NCBI GenBank assembly: GCA_024693365.1
Contig: JAILLF010000017.1
Span: 41,353 to 105,352 of the forward strand
Origin: Acetatifactor sp.
GTDB taxonomy: Bacteria; Bacillota; Clostridia; Lachnospirales; Lachnospiraceae
Direction: 5' to 3'
DNA: 64,000 nt
Shown here: positions 52,531 to 61,436 of the stretch, piece by piece
How positions within the stretch are numbered: position 1 is the first letter of the stretch
Layout of the letters: each line of letters opens with the position of its first letter
Notes under the pieces: generated by a model
Seen by the model: the letters and a program-made list of their open reading frames with translations, nothing else
Databases searched by the model: none
What the model was told of the DNA's origin: nothing
Position numbers and translations under genes: made by a program

Positions 52531-53776
52531 TCCCTTCATCCTTTTTGGCAGAGGCTGCCGCTATTCTAAAGAAGATCAATCCCAAAACAAACAAAACGGA
52601 TAGCACGCTGATGCCCTTGTTGTTGCTGCCCGTCAGCTGTGTCGCAACGCCCACCAGCGTCGTTCCAAGGAATGCCGCGCCCTTGCCGCAGATATCATAG
52701 ATTCCAAAGAACTCACCCGACTGCTCCGGCGGTATGATCTTTGTAAAATACGATCTCGAAAGCGCCTGGATGCCTCCCTGGAACATACCCACAAGAACGG
52801 CCAGAATCCAAAACTCTACGATGTTCGTCAGGAATACGGCAAAGATCACGATGCCTAGGTACGCCATGATACATACCGTAATCAGCTTGTTTGCCTCGTA
52901 TTTTTGTGCCAGCCTGCCGAAGATAATTGCGCAGGGGAACGCCACGATCTGCGTCACCAGGAGAGCCAGAAGGAGTCCGGAGCTCTCAAGTCCCAGCGCG
53001 GTTCCATAGGCCGTTGCCATGTCAATAATGGTATATACTCCGTCAATGTAAAAGAAAAATGCGATCAGGAACCAAAAGATCTTGCTGTGCTTTCGCGCAT
53101 TTGCAAGCGTACTTCCCAGACGCTTGAAGGTCTCTGCCACCGCATGCTCCCTGTATTCCACGTAGTACTTTTGCTGATAAGTGCGAAGAAGCGGCACGGT
53201 CATTCCAACCCACCAGGCAGCCGTGATCAAAAAGGACAACAGCATCGCCGTCTCCATGGACAATCCGATCTTGTCCTTTCCGAGGACGACCAGCAGACAG
53301 AGAACGAAGGGAACACAGCTTCCGATATAGCCCCAGGCATATCCTGCCGTCGAGATCTTGTCCATGCGCTCCTTTGTCGTCACGTCCGGCAGCATTGAGT
53401 CATAAAAGATCAAACTCGAGGAATAACCAATCTTGGATATGATAAACAATACCAGGAATGCCAGCCAGTGCCCTGCAAATCCAAGGGAAACGCATCCGAT
53501 GGAACCGATCGCCAGCGACGCAAGGAAAACGGGTTTCTTGAAATTCTTATTGTCCGTAAAGGTTCCCACGATGGGGCCCAAGACCGCCACGATCAGCGTC
53601 GCAATGGATGCCGTGTATCCCCAGTAGGCCTGATAATCCACGGCACTGACGCCCTGCTGCCCTGCAATGTAATTGAAATAAATGGGAATGATCGTCGTGG
53701 CCAGCATGGTAAATGCGGAATTTCCCACGTCATATAAGATCCAGTTGCGCTCCTGCTTAGTCGTTTTCTGCTTCAT
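52517..53776 (-). CDS. MFS transporter, UMF1 (Atg22-like) family
   Basis: 419 residues with 12 membrane segments. Conserved parts: ILYDVGNSAFTMLATTIIP and YFNYIAGQQGVS at the start, LGPIVGTFTDNKNFKKP after segment 2, YDSMLPDVTTKERMDKIS and FAVFLTNIVEFWILAVLVGMF. The family exports or recycles small molecules such as amino acids, but the substrate here is unknown. The ATG at 53776 has AAGGAG 12 bases upstream. It overlaps the stop codon of the phospholipase-like gene by 20 bases, so the two are coupled. The start of the longer frame (53893) reads as random sequence. Confidence 0.88.
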   Translation of the reverse strand: MKQKTTKQERNWILYDVGNSAFTMLATTIIPIYFNYIAGQQGVSAVDYQAYWGYTASIATLIVAVLGPIVGTFTDNKNFKKPVFLASLAIGSIGCVSLGFAGHWLAFLVLFIISKIGYSSSLIFYDSMLPDVTTKERMDKISTAGYAWGYIGSCVPFVLCLLVVLGKDKIGLSMETAMLLSFLITAAWWVGMTVPLLRTYQQKYYVEYREHAVAETFKRLGSTLANARKHSKIFWFLIAFFFYIDGVYTIIDMATAYGTALGLESSGLLLALLVTQIVAFPCAIIFGRLAQKYEANKLITVCIMAYLGIVIFAVFLTNIVEFWILAVLVGMFQGGIQALSRSYFTKIIPPEQSGEFFGIYDICGKGAAFLGTTLVGVATQLTGSNNKGISVLSVLFVLGLIFFRIAAASAKKDEGNGKA

Positions 53777-54632
53777 TTCGCGTAATTTCTCCTTGTTCTT
53801 CCGCTTTTGTCTTGGCCGGATAAACCTCACCCGACGCTGGATCGATCGAAAGGAAGTTATAGCGGAATTCATTGCCCATCTCAGGAAATGCATCGATCAG
53901 TCCCGCCGCAAAATCCACTGCTTTCTCCATCAACGAAAGGAGCCGCTCCGTGCTGTCCGCACACTCCGGATTCTTCTCATAATTGATGATCAGCCCGTGC
54001 TTACCGTCATATTGCCCGACAGCCTTTAGCGCTCCCAGGACCACGGCACGTTTAACCTTCTGCGGAAGCACAAGATAATCCAGGAATTTCACCATGTCCT
54101 TCATGGCCTTGAAGACCTCTTCCTGCGAGATCTCCTCATAAAATCTGCTGATCACGCGGGCATTTTTGCCTGACGGCACAAGATGACCGGTCAGCTTCGT
54201 CCGGATGGGATCCAAGCCCTCCCTTACAAGAAGCTCTCGGTCCATTTCCGCCTCGATCTCTGCATGGGAAACGCCGCTGGCATCCATCTTCTCCTGCACG
54301 TAGCCATGGCAGTAAAGATCCAGGGCGAAATGACACAAGAAACCATAGATATAGGACAGGGACGGACGATAGTCTCCGCTCTCCTCCTCGGAAAGTCCCT
54401 GCAGGACCTTCGCCGCATTCTCAAAGAAATCCCTTCCGGGAAGATCGTGGATCTTTCCTCCCGTTTGGTTTACGGGATTTTTTTTCAGTGCATCGTAATA
54501 AAACAACAGATCCGGCCCGTGTACTCCAAAATGAAACAGCTCCGGATATTTGTCGATGATCTCCCGTGCCCCGGGATTGATTTTCTTGCGTACCTCTTCT
54601 CCGTGTACGTAATGTGCGTGCGTCGTAGGCAT
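53757..54632 (-). CDS. Zinc-dependent phospholipase C-like protein
   Basis: 291 residues. The PF00882-type helical fold is indicated by MPTTHAHYVHGEEVRK (His ligands), FHFGVHGPDLLFYYDAL and YIYGFLCHFALDLYCHGYV (His-x3-Asp-x4-His), the expected zinc ligands. Related proteins include clostridial phospholipase C and cytoplasmic proteins of unknown substrate. There is no signal peptide, so a secreted toxin role is unlikely. GAGGA lies six bases before the ATG. Coupled to the MFS transporter gene downstream. Confidence 0.88.
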   Translation of the reverse strand: MPTTHAHYVHGEEVRKKINPGAREIIDKYPELFHFGVHGPDLLFYYDALKKNPVNQTGGKIHDLPGRDFFENAAKVLQGLSEEESGDYRPSLSYIYGFLCHFALDLYCHGYVQEKMDASGVSHAEIEAEMDRELLVREGLDPIRTKLTGHLVPSGKNARVISRFYEEISQEEVFKAMKDMVKFLDYLVLPQKVKRAVVLGALKAVGQYDGKHGLIINYEKNPECADSTERLLSLMEKAVDFAAGLIDAFPEMGNEFRYNFLSIDPASGEVYPAKTKAEEQGEITRNEAEND

Positions 54633-54674
54633 TTTGATTCCTCTTTTCTCTTGTCAGTATTCAATAAAAGTTAT

Positions 54675-55553
54675 TTAGGTGAAAATATTGATGATTCCGA
54701 TCACGGCACCGATCACGGCGCCAAGATACACCACCGCCTGGAGCTCCTTGTTGCATACGGACAGCGTAAGTCTCTCCATCTCCGCCACGTCCATGGTTTC
54801 CACGCGCTCACGCACCACGGAACTTACGTCCACGGCCTGCAGGATTGCCGCGCCAAAGCGGTCTGCCGCACGGTCCACCAGATAGTTTGCCACGTTCTCC
54901 AAGCCTTCCTGGCTGGTGCCCGCCTGCACGATCTCCTTGATCGGCTTATGCTCTATCTCCTTCACGTTCTGGAGAATCGCGCTGTGCACCATCTCCTCGC
55001 CGTTCTCCTCCAGATACTTGTGAATTGCCTGCGCAATGCGATCGTAGATGGCATCCTGGCGTTCCTCATTGATCAGCATGGCAATCATCTTGTGGCTCAA
55101 AAGATCGCTCATCGCATCCTTGCCAATCTCAGCGACGATGGGCTTAAACTCGATCTGGCGCACCTTATCCGCCACGGCCCCCGCCATGATGCCGCTGAAC
55201 TTTTCGATCAATTCGTCATGGTTCTCATCCGAAGAAAAGAAATCTCCGATGCATGCCTCGCTCTCATAAAGAGCCGTTGCGACTTTTTTTACCAGCTTCT
55301 CCTTTGTACCGTTCTTTTGAAAGCTTTCCTTGATGGCATCCATGTTGAACAGGTGCCCGCCCACGGCATCACCAATCGCCGCAGCCAGTCTTTTCTGATT
55401 CTTCGGAATAATGCCCGGCGTAAAGGGCACGTGCCACTTTCCGATTCTTTTCTCCCTCTGAGGGCGGAACAGCATCTTGATCGCTATATAATTTGTGAAA
55501 CAACCGATAATGGCTCCCACCAGGACCGGCAGTATCATCCGTACAATTTCCAT
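54675..55553 (-). CDS. DUF445 membrane protein (YheB-like)
   Basis: 292 residues. The DUF445 start is clear: PVLVGAIIGCFTNYIAIKML followed by FRPQREKRIGKWHVPFTPGI and IPKNQKRLAAAIGDAVGGHL. The middle is helical and charged, and a second membrane segment (YLGAVIGAVIGIINIF) ends the protein. Bacillus YheB-type members are little understood. CGGAGG lies six bases before the ATG. It follows tatD after 60 bases. Confidence 0.92.
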   Translation of the reverse strand: MEIVRMILPVLVGAIIGCFTNYIAIKMLFRPQREKRIGKWHVPFTPGIIPKNQKRLAAAIGDAVGGHLFNMDAIKESFQKNGTKEKLVKKVATALYESEACIGDFFSSDENHDELIEKFSGIMAGAVADKVRQIEFKPIVAEIGKDAMSDLLSHKMIAMLINEERQDAIYDRIAQAIHKYLEENGEEMVHSAILQNVKEIEHKPIKEIVQAGTSQEGLENVANYLVDRAADRFGAAILQAVDVSSVVRERVETMDVAEMERLTLSVCNKELQAVVYLGAVIGAVIGIINIFT

Positions 55554-55613
55554 TAATATCCTCCGCGGCGCCTTATGCGCCTCTCTTAGCCTTACTTCCT
55601 CGGATTCCGCGCC

Positions 55614-56393
55614 TTATGCGTCCATCCGGTACAGTCTGCATGCGTTCTCCCAAGTGATGCGGCGCACCTCCTCGGAAGAAATTCCCTTGATCTGCGCCAT
55701 GGCTTCCACCACGTACGGCAAAGTCAGGGAGGAATTCCGTTTGCCCCGATGCGGCACCGGCGCCAGATACGGGCAATCCGTCTCTAGTATCATGGATTCC
55801 ATGGGCAGCATTTCCACGGTTTCCTTTAATTTCTTGGAATTCTTAAAGGTCAGCACGCCTCCGATCCCAAAGAAGAACCCCAGTTTCAAATAATCTCTAG
55901 CCGTCTCCGCGGAATATGAGTAGCAGTGAATCACGCCGCCGATCTCCTCCGCCGCATGGGCTCGCAGAATGTCCAGCGTGTCCTTGCAGGCTTCCCTGGA
56001 ATGAATGATCACGGGCTTTTTTACCTCCCGCGCCAGTTCCAGCTGTCTCTCAAACCATTTCTTCTGCACGTCCGCCCCCGGCTCCGGCCAATAATAATCC
56101 AACCCGATCTCTCCGACGGCAACACATTTCGGATGCAGGCACTGCTGCCGAAGCTTTGCAAACCTCTCCTCATCCAGTTCCTCCGTCTCTGACGGATGTA
56201 CCCCGACGGCTGCGTACACATGATCATATTTCTCAGCGAGCTTTAGGCATGCCTCGCAGGAGGCAACCGTAGAGCCCACGTTGACAACCCTTCCGATCCC
56301 TCCTGCGGGAAGCCTCTCCAAAAGCTCCTCCCGATCCTCGTCGAAAGCCTTGTCGTCATAATGTGCATGGGTGTCAAAAATCAATTTGCTCAT
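55614..56393 (-). CDS. TatD-family metal-dependent hydrolase
   Basis: 259 residues. TIM-barrel metal sites: FDTHAHYDDKAFDEDREEL (HxH), VAVGEIGLDYYWPEPG (Glu), KPVIIHSREACKDTLDIL (His), GVIHCYSYSAETARDYL (His) and MILETDCPYLAPVPHRGK (Asp). It is a 3'-5' deoxyribonuclease or related enzyme with roles in DNA repair or turnover. Its ATG overlaps the stop codon of the upstream lipoprotein gene (ATGA), with no separate ribosome site, so translation depends on that gene. Confidence 0.94.
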   Translation of the reverse strand: MSKLIFDTHAHYDDKAFDEDREELLERLPAGGIGRVVNVGSTVASCEACLKLAEKYDHVYAAVGVHPSETEELDEERFAKLRQQCLHPKCVAVGEIGLDYYWPEPGADVQKKWFERQLELAREVKKPVIIHSREACKDTLDILRAHAAEEIGGVIHCYSYSAETARDYLKLGFFFGIGGVLTFKNSKKLKETVEMLPMESMILETDCPYLAPVPHRGKRNSSLTLPYVVEAMAQIKGISSEEVRRITWENACRLYRMDA

Positions 56394-57232
56394 TTTATTT
56401 TGTCCAGGCTGTCAGATTTTACGCCCGTCGCCTCCAACGCATGCTTCATCATTTCCTTGCCAAGATTATACAGAAAATCATCCTTCTTCTTTTCCTTCTT
56501 GGCATTCAGCAATTCTTCCGGGATTTCAATGCTTTCAATCGGAGTGACGTAACAAATGGTCTCGTCGCCCGCATCCTGGATCGCGAACCTTTCCAGATCC
56601 TGCGTAAGTCTGTTGACGTAAAAATAGTACTTGAGGTATCTGTTGGCCTTTGAAGACGTCTTGTGAAGGATTCTTGCATATAACACGTCGTAAACGACGC
56701 CGTCCTCGCTTTCTTCACGGTCATAGGTTGCGCTGAGAATGTCCTCATCCGTAAACCGGATAATATTGTCCACTCCCATGGAGGACTCCAGTTCACTCAT
56801 CAGGGCCTCCGTCTTGGAGAGGACAGGTTCATGATCCCTGATCTGGCTTTTGTAATAAGCAACTCCCTGCTCATCGGTATAAATCTCCAGATAATTGCCT
56901 GTCGGTTCCTTCCCCTCATATTCATAACGCGCATAGCTTCTTCCGCCTTTGGATGCCTGGGTAAGGCGGATAACCACGCCTGCGACGCTCCTCTCGCGAT
57001 AGGCAATGGACAGCTCGTGATCATTTAGATTGTAGTTCTTGAAATAATCCTTGTAATGCTCCGCCCAATCCTTTTCCGGCTTAGGCTCCGGCGTGGCCTG
57101 GCTTGTCTCGATGCTCACCGGCAATCCCGAGGATTCCTCAATGCTCACCGTCTCTTCCTTACCTGCGCATCCCGCCATCATCGCGCTCACCGCAAGCATG
57201 GCCAGACAAACCTTCCAGTTTTTCTTTGTCAT
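56390..57232 (-). CDS. Lipoprotein, unknown function
   Basis: 280 residues. Signal and lipobox MMAGC near residue 22; the rest is soluble and outside. A flexible start (SIETSQATPEPKPEKDW) leads into a domain with HYKDYFKNYNLNDHELSI, YARYEYEGKEPTGNYLEIY and ILHKTSSKANRYLKYYFYVN. No family recognised. A Lys-rich end (NAKKEKKKDDFLYNLG) is seen. GGAG lies nine bases before the ATG. It is coupled to tatD and lies downstream of the two-component system, which might regulate it. Confidence 0.8.
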   Translation of the reverse strand: MTKKNWKVCLAMLAVSAMMAGCAGKEETVSIEESSGLPVSIETSQATPEPKPEKDWAEHYKDYFKNYNLNDHELSIAYRERSVAGVVIRLTQASKGGRSYARYEYEGKEPTGNYLEIYTDEQGVAYYKSQIRDHEPVLSKTEALMSELESSMGVDNIIRFTDEDILSATYDREESEDGVVYDVLYARILHKTSSKANRYLKYYFYVNRLTQDLERFAIQDAGDETICYVTPIESIEIPEELLNAKKEKKKDDFLYNLGKEMMKHALEATGVKSDSLDKIK

Positions 57233-57264
57233 TCTCTTACTCTCCTCATTTTCAAGTTTTTCCT

Positions 57265-57522
57265 TTAAGTCCAGTATGGCTTTTGATCCTTATGCGTAAA
57301 TCCTTTCATCCGGCTCTTGTAGGAATCCAGAAGGGATTCATAATGTGCTTTTTGTTTCTCGTTTAAGCCGCCGTTCTCCGACAGTTCCTTAAACTTCGCC
57401 TCATACTCCACAAGATATTCCTGTGCGGCATCCTTATAGTTATTCGCCATGTTATTCTCCATGCGCTCGATCAGATGCTCCAGTTCCGAATTCTTCTTCA
57501 CTCCGCCAAACAAGCCAAACAT
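57265..57522 (-). CDS. Small helical protein downstream of the response regulator, unknown
   Basis: 85 residues: MFGLFGGVKKNSELEHLIER followed by two amphipathic helices (MANNYKDAAQEYLVEYEAKF and KQKAHYESLLDSYKSRMKGF), charged and without membrane segments. It looks like a small cytoplasmic coiled protein. AGGAGG lies five bases before the ATG. It lies between the response-regulator gene and the lipoprotein gene on one strand, with short gaps. Confidence 0.78.
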   Translation of the reverse strand: MFGLFGGVKKNSELEHLIERMENNMANNYKDAAQEYLVEYEAKFKELSENGGLNEKQKAHYESLLDSYKSRMKGFTHKDQKPYWT

Positions 57523-57566
57523 AGCGTCCTCCTTTCACGCGATCCCATGCAGTCCCGCCGCACGTC

Positions 57567-58223
57567 TTACTCATCCAATCCGTGCTTTACCGCATATACT
57601 GCCAGCTGCGTCCGGTCCTTCAGCTCCAGCTTCTCCAAGATCTTTGAGATCTGGTTTCTGACGGTTCCCTCCGCCAAATAGAGTTCCCCGGCGATCTCCT
57701 TGTTATCATAACCCTGCGCAACCAATTTTACCACGTCTAGCTCCCTTGCTGTCAAGATGGTATCCTCATCCTGCACCGCATCCTGCTTTTGGGATGGTAC
57801 CTCCTCCATGCGCTTCCGCATCACGCGGTACACGCCGTCACCGAAAACGCTGATTCCGGAATGCACGCTCTTCACGGAAGCAATGACCTTTGCATCTTCC
57901 ATCTCCTTCAGGATATAGCCGTCAGCGCCGCTTGAGAGCGCCTTGTCAATGGTCTCCTCGTCATCAAACGTCGTCAGCACCAGAACCTTCACTTCCGGAC
58001 ATTGCTCCTTGATGGCCTTGATGCCATAAGCGCCGTCATAATCCGGCATCCGCATGTCCATCATCACCACGTCCGGCCGGAACACCTTGCACTTTTCAAA
58101 GGCTTCCTTGCCATTCTCCGCCAGTGCCACCACCTGGATTCCTTCATCCTGTTCCAACACTGCCTTCAGACCCTGTCTTAAGATCATCACGTCGTCTGCG
58201 ATCAAAACCTTAATCTTCTCCAT
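57567..58223 (-). CDS. Response regulator, NarL/LuxR type
   Basis: 218 residues. Receiver domain 1-120: acidic pair in KVLIADDVMILRQGLKAVLE, phosphoacceptor Asp in DVVMMDMRMPDYDG, Thr in VLVLTTFDDEETI and Lys in GYILKEMEDA. LuxR-type helix-turn-helix at the end: LTARELDVVKLVAQGYDNKE and AEGTVRNQISKILEKLELK. GGAG lies six bases before the ATG. It pairs with the histidine kinase 54 bases upstream and probably controls its own operon or export genes, as do LiaR/DesR-type regulators. Confidence 0.95.
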   Translation of the reverse strand: MEKIKVLIADDVMILRQGLKAVLEQDEGIQVVALAENGKEAFEKCKVFRPDVVMMDMRMPDYDGAYGIKAIKEQCPEVKVLVLTTFDDEETIDKALSSGADGYILKEMEDAKVIASVKSVHSGISVFGDGVYRVMRKRMEEVPSQKQDAVQDEDTILTARELDVVKLVAQGYDNKEIAGELYLAEGTVRNQISKILEKLELKDRTQLAVYAVKHGLDE

Positions 58224-58277
58224 GCCATTCTCCCCACATATTTCTAAATATATCGTTTTCCGGTGTCTTTAGGGCAC

Positions 58278-59549
58278 CTAAAGCGGCAATTTCACTCTGG
58301 TCAAAAATCCTTCCCCGGGGGAAGAAATAAAACTCACCGTTCCGCCCGCCTTCTGAACCCTCTCCCGGATTCCGCGAAGGCCGTTGTTGTCCTGAATGTT
58401 TTCGCATCCCTTGCCGTCATCCGCAATCATCAGCTCCACGGCATTCTTCGTAAACCGGATGACCACGTCCATCTTCGACGCCTCCGCATATTTCAGCGTG
58501 TTGGTCATGCTCTCACGCACCGTGTCATACACCGTCTTGGACAGATGGGAATACTGCTTTCCATCCTCGCCTCGCACGGTCACCTCCACGGGAATCTCCT
58601 TCATCTGGTTTGCAAGCTGCATCACGCCCTGGGTAAGCAGTTCGTACTCTGCTTCTTCCCGAAGCATGTTGATGGACTCCCTGAGTTCCTTGATGCCCTG
58701 ACCCGTCAGCTGCCTAGCCTCCGTCAGATATCCCTTAACCTCGTCGAAGTTCTCCTTTCCCGCAGAGATCTCCGCCAGCTTCATGTAGGACTGGATCATG
58801 GTCAGCGTATGTCCCGCCGTGTCATGCACCTGCTGCGCGATCCGGTTTCTTTCCTGCTCCAGAAGGAGCTTTTCGTTCGTGATCGCCAGTTCTTTCCTCA
58901 GATTCATAAAACGGTACTTAAATGCCGCCATCATCACAAGAAATACCGAGATTGCAAATCCCAGCGGCGTGATGTCAAAGGACGGCGACACAAAACCCAT
59001 CAGATAAATGGCATTTAACGCAACCGGCACCAAAACGGATGCCACTACAAGCTTCCTCGCCAACGGGTGCTTCGGTCCCATCTTTACGTACAGGATCACC
59101 GCGCCGGTCAGGGTGAAGAAATACGTCAACGTTACGTTTGCGTAAAACAAAGGCCCGTGGATCACGTGCTCCAGCGAAAAATCCCGGTAATACAGATGAT
59201 GCAATTCATTCGTCAGCACACTCAGGTAAAAGAACGCCGAGATTGCTGCCGGGGCCACCTTCACCAGGCCCTTCAGCTTTCTTCCCGAGTAAAGCATGGT
59301 AAAATAAAACCAGGTGGAGCCAACAAAACAAATGCCCACGTTTCCGACAAGAAACGCCGCCGTCAGTTCTCCCCTGGTTTTTGCCATCATTTGCATAATT
59401 TGGGACGCACACCACAAAACCACCGTGCCCTGGCACGTAAAATACGTCCAGCTGCCGGCGCTTCCGTCCCCTCGAAAGAGCAGCGCTGCCATACAAAACA
59501 GCACTGCTCCGATCACGGCTATGTATATAAAAGTGAGTACCAATTGCAT
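58278..59549 (-). CDS. Sensor histidine kinase, NarL-partner type, with seven-segment input domain
   Basis: 423 residues. The N-terminus has about seven membrane segments (residues 1-220), a membrane-sensing input of the 7TM type. The HisKA_3 helix carries the phospho-His in NRIAQQVHDTAGHTLTMIQS, and the ATPase part has YDTVRESMTNTLKYAEAS (N box), LMIADDGKGCENI and GLRGIRERVQKAGGTVSF (G boxes). The ATG at 59549 lies one base after the stop codon of the large membrane protein. The phosphate goes to the response regulator downstream. Confidence 0.93.
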   Translation of the reverse strand: MQLVLTFIYIAVIGAVLFCMAALLFRGDGSAGSWTYFTCQGTVVLWCASQIMQMMAKTRGELTAAFLVGNVGICFVGSTWFYFTMLYSGRKLKGLVKVAPAAISAFFYLSVLTNELHHLYYRDFSLEHVIHGPLFYANVTLTYFFTLTGAVILYVKMGPKHPLARKLVVASVLVPVALNAIYLMGFVSPSFDITPLGFAISVFLVMMAAFKYRFMNLRKELAITNEKLLLEQERNRIAQQVHDTAGHTLTMIQSYMKLAEISAGKENFDEVKGYLTEARQLTGQGIKELRESINMLREEAEYELLTQGVMQLANQMKEIPVEVTVRGEDGKQYSHLSKTVYDTVRESMTNTLKYAEASKMDVVIRFTKNAVELMIADDGKGCENIQDNNGLRGIRERVQKAGGTVSFISSPGEGFLTRVKLPL

Positions 59550-59550
59550 T

Positions 59551-61242
59551 TTATTTCTCAGCCTTTTCCTTCTTGATCGCAAAGATCACAAGTCCAACGC
59601 CTGCCACGAAAAGATATACCCACCATGCAATGCTCATCCAAAAATCTCTGGTAAGGTACAGTGCCACAAGGATCAGAGTGGCTGCCGAAGCGATGGCGTA
59701 ATCCCTCTTTTTCAGCAGCGTGGCAACAATCAGCATGACCAGCGTAACAACTCCCAGGAGCATCACGTTCGGCAATGCAGGCACGGCCAGATTGTGAATG
59801 ACCAGCACCGCCAGCAACAGACAAGTTCCGACAAACTGGAGAGAACGAATTCCCTTGAACTTATCATACCAAATAATTCCCAAAAGAACAATAGCAACTC
59901 CCGCAAGAATGACGAAATACTCCGTTCCGAAGTCTGCAAGCAGCTCATGACCGGCTTTCGAATAAATCTTCGCAGAGATTACGGGATGGATCCAAAGTGC
60001 AAGGAATGCAAAGAATAAGGACATGCTCTTCAGAGCCAATTGCACGTCAACCTCACGCTTTACTGCTTCCAAAACAAAGGACAGAGTCAGCGCTGAAAGA
60101 GAGATCACAAAGAACAGACCATAATGCCAGCCGTAATCGCTCATGAGATAGGAAAGGATTCCGTTCATATTCAAGGCGCCAAAGACTGCCATGATCTTAC
60201 CAAGCTTCCCCCAGCTTACGTCCGGATCACGGAGCATTTTCCATGCCACCAGTGCGATGCATACGCCAAGTCCGTAAGGGTGGCACAGCATCCCGCTTCT
60301 CATGCCGTCGCTGATGATCACGTAACCAAGTACCTGCGCAAAGGATAACAACGTCGCCATTGCCCCGCAAGCCGCGAACAGTTCCACGCGCTCAAGAAAC
60401 GCCGCCAGAATCAGTCCGATTACAAATGCTGCAAACGTAGCCGTGGCAAATTCCGGATAACCGTATTCTTCGAATACGTTGAGGAAAATGCTTTGGGTAG
60501 TGGCAAATGCGCCATATAACAATGCGCCGCTCTGCAATACTCTCAACAAAACAGGTCTGTCGCATGCCAGGTAAACCACCGTCACTGCCGCCACAAGCAA
60601 GAGGATGGGGAACGCGCTAAAGAGAAAGTTATCTGCAACAAACAGGTTGATGAATGATGCTAAAAAGCAAGGGATCGAGTGAATGCCAAATGCCAACAGT
60701 GCCACGGTCTGGATACCGTTTGATTCAGTAAACTCACGCTTGCAGTAATAAACAAAGGCCGCGAGTCCCATAACCAAAGTAGCCGCACTGATCATGGTCC
60801 ATCCATTGTCAAATAAAGCTTGCCCCGCATCCGCCGTACACAGCACCATGCCGTCACACAGGAAAATCTGAAGAATGACGTCGACCAGGCTCTTCTCCCG
60901 AAGAAACCTAATCACAACCGGAACGGACATGACCAACAATATCGCGAAGCCTCCCAGCCGCGCCGAAGCGTCCAAAAGACTTGCAAGCATCGCCGTCGTA
61001 AAGCCTGAGAAGCAAATGCCCAGATAGTACAGCGCCGTAGAAGTCTTTTCCAGCGATATCTTCTCCGTGTAGAGCGATCCGCCAAAGATGCCGCCCGTCA
61101 CTGCCAGTAAGGCAAGAAACTTTACCGTCGCCGGCAGGTACTTCCACGTCTGGGAAACAAAGATGCCGCCGGAGACCACGATGAAAAGCACTCCAACCGC
61201 CAAAAGAATTGTTGAAAACATTTTTTTGTTCTTCTCTTCCAT
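59551..61242 (-). CDS. Large polytopic membrane protein (DUF2157-like), unknown
   Basis: 563 residues with 15 or more membrane segments and very short loops. The start, KKMFSTILLAVGVLFIVVSG and VSQTWKYLPATVKFLALLAV, resembles DUF2157-type proteins (similarity from memory, unsure). No transport or enzyme motif is seen. The ATG at 61242 has GAGG seven bases upstream. It is the first gene of the transcript that continues with the histidine kinase and response regulator, so it may help sense or execute the response. Confidence 0.75.
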   Translation of the reverse strand: MEEKNKKMFSTILLAVGVLFIVVSGGIFVSQTWKYLPATVKFLALLAVTGGIFGGSLYTEKISLEKTSTALYYLGICFSGFTTAMLASLLDASARLGGFAILLVMSVPVVIRFLREKSLVDVILQIFLCDGMVLCTADAGQALFDNGWTMISAATLVMGLAAFVYYCKREFTESNGIQTVALLAFGIHSIPCFLASFINLFVADNFLFSAFPILLLVAAVTVVYLACDRPVLLRVLQSGALLYGAFATTQSIFLNVFEEYGYPEFATATFAAFVIGLILAAFLERVELFAACGAMATLLSFAQVLGYVIISDGMRSGMLCHPYGLGVCIALVAWKMLRDPDVSWGKLGKIMAVFGALNMNGILSYLMSDYGWHYGLFFVISLSALTLSFVLEAVKREVDVQLALKSMSLFFAFLALWIHPVISAKIYSKAGHELLADFGTEYFVILAGVAIVLLGIIWYDKFKGIRSLQFVGTCLLLAVLVIHNLAVPALPNVMLLGVVTLVMLIVATLLKKRDYAIASAATLILVALYLTRDFWMSIAWWVYLFVAGVGLVIFAIKKEKAEK

Positions 61243-61263
61243 AATCACACCTCTTTCTCTATG

Positions 61264-61282
61264 CGGGCCTTACGTAGGCCCG
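61264..61282 (-). promoter_or_regulatory. Hairpin in the leader of the membrane protein/two-component operon
   Basis: CGGGCCT-ACGTA-AGGCCCG, a 7-bp GC-rich stem 22 bases before the ATG at 61242 and about 30 bases after a perfect TATAAT (61310-61315 on the plus strand). It may be an operator or an mRNA-stabilising or translation-control hairpin. Confidence 0.5.
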
Positions 61283-61309
61283 GTGCAAAACCATCATCCT
61301 TATGGTTCC

Positions 61310-61315
61310 ATTATA
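61310..61315 (-). promoter_or_regulatory. -10 element of the two-component operon
   Basis: TATAAT on the minus strand, 68 bases before the ATG at 61242. The -35 site (TGCCCT at 17 bases) is poor, which fits an activator-dependent promoter, perhaps controlled by the operon's own response regulator. Confidence 0.5.
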
Positions 61316-61358
61316 AAAATGCTGATCAAAAAAGGGCAGAGGTCATATGTCACCAAAT

Positions 61359-61388
61359 AAAAAAAGAGCCGTGACATTTGTCACGGCC
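61359..61388 (-). terminator. Rho-independent terminator after the flavoprotein gene
   Basis: On the minus strand the stem GGCCGTGACA / TGTCACGGCT with a two-base loop is followed by seven Ts, 48 bases after the stop codon at 61437. Confidence 0.9.
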
Positions 61389-61436
61389 CTTCCGCGTTTG
61401 TATGTTACGCATGCAATTCTTGTAAATGCCTGTTTC

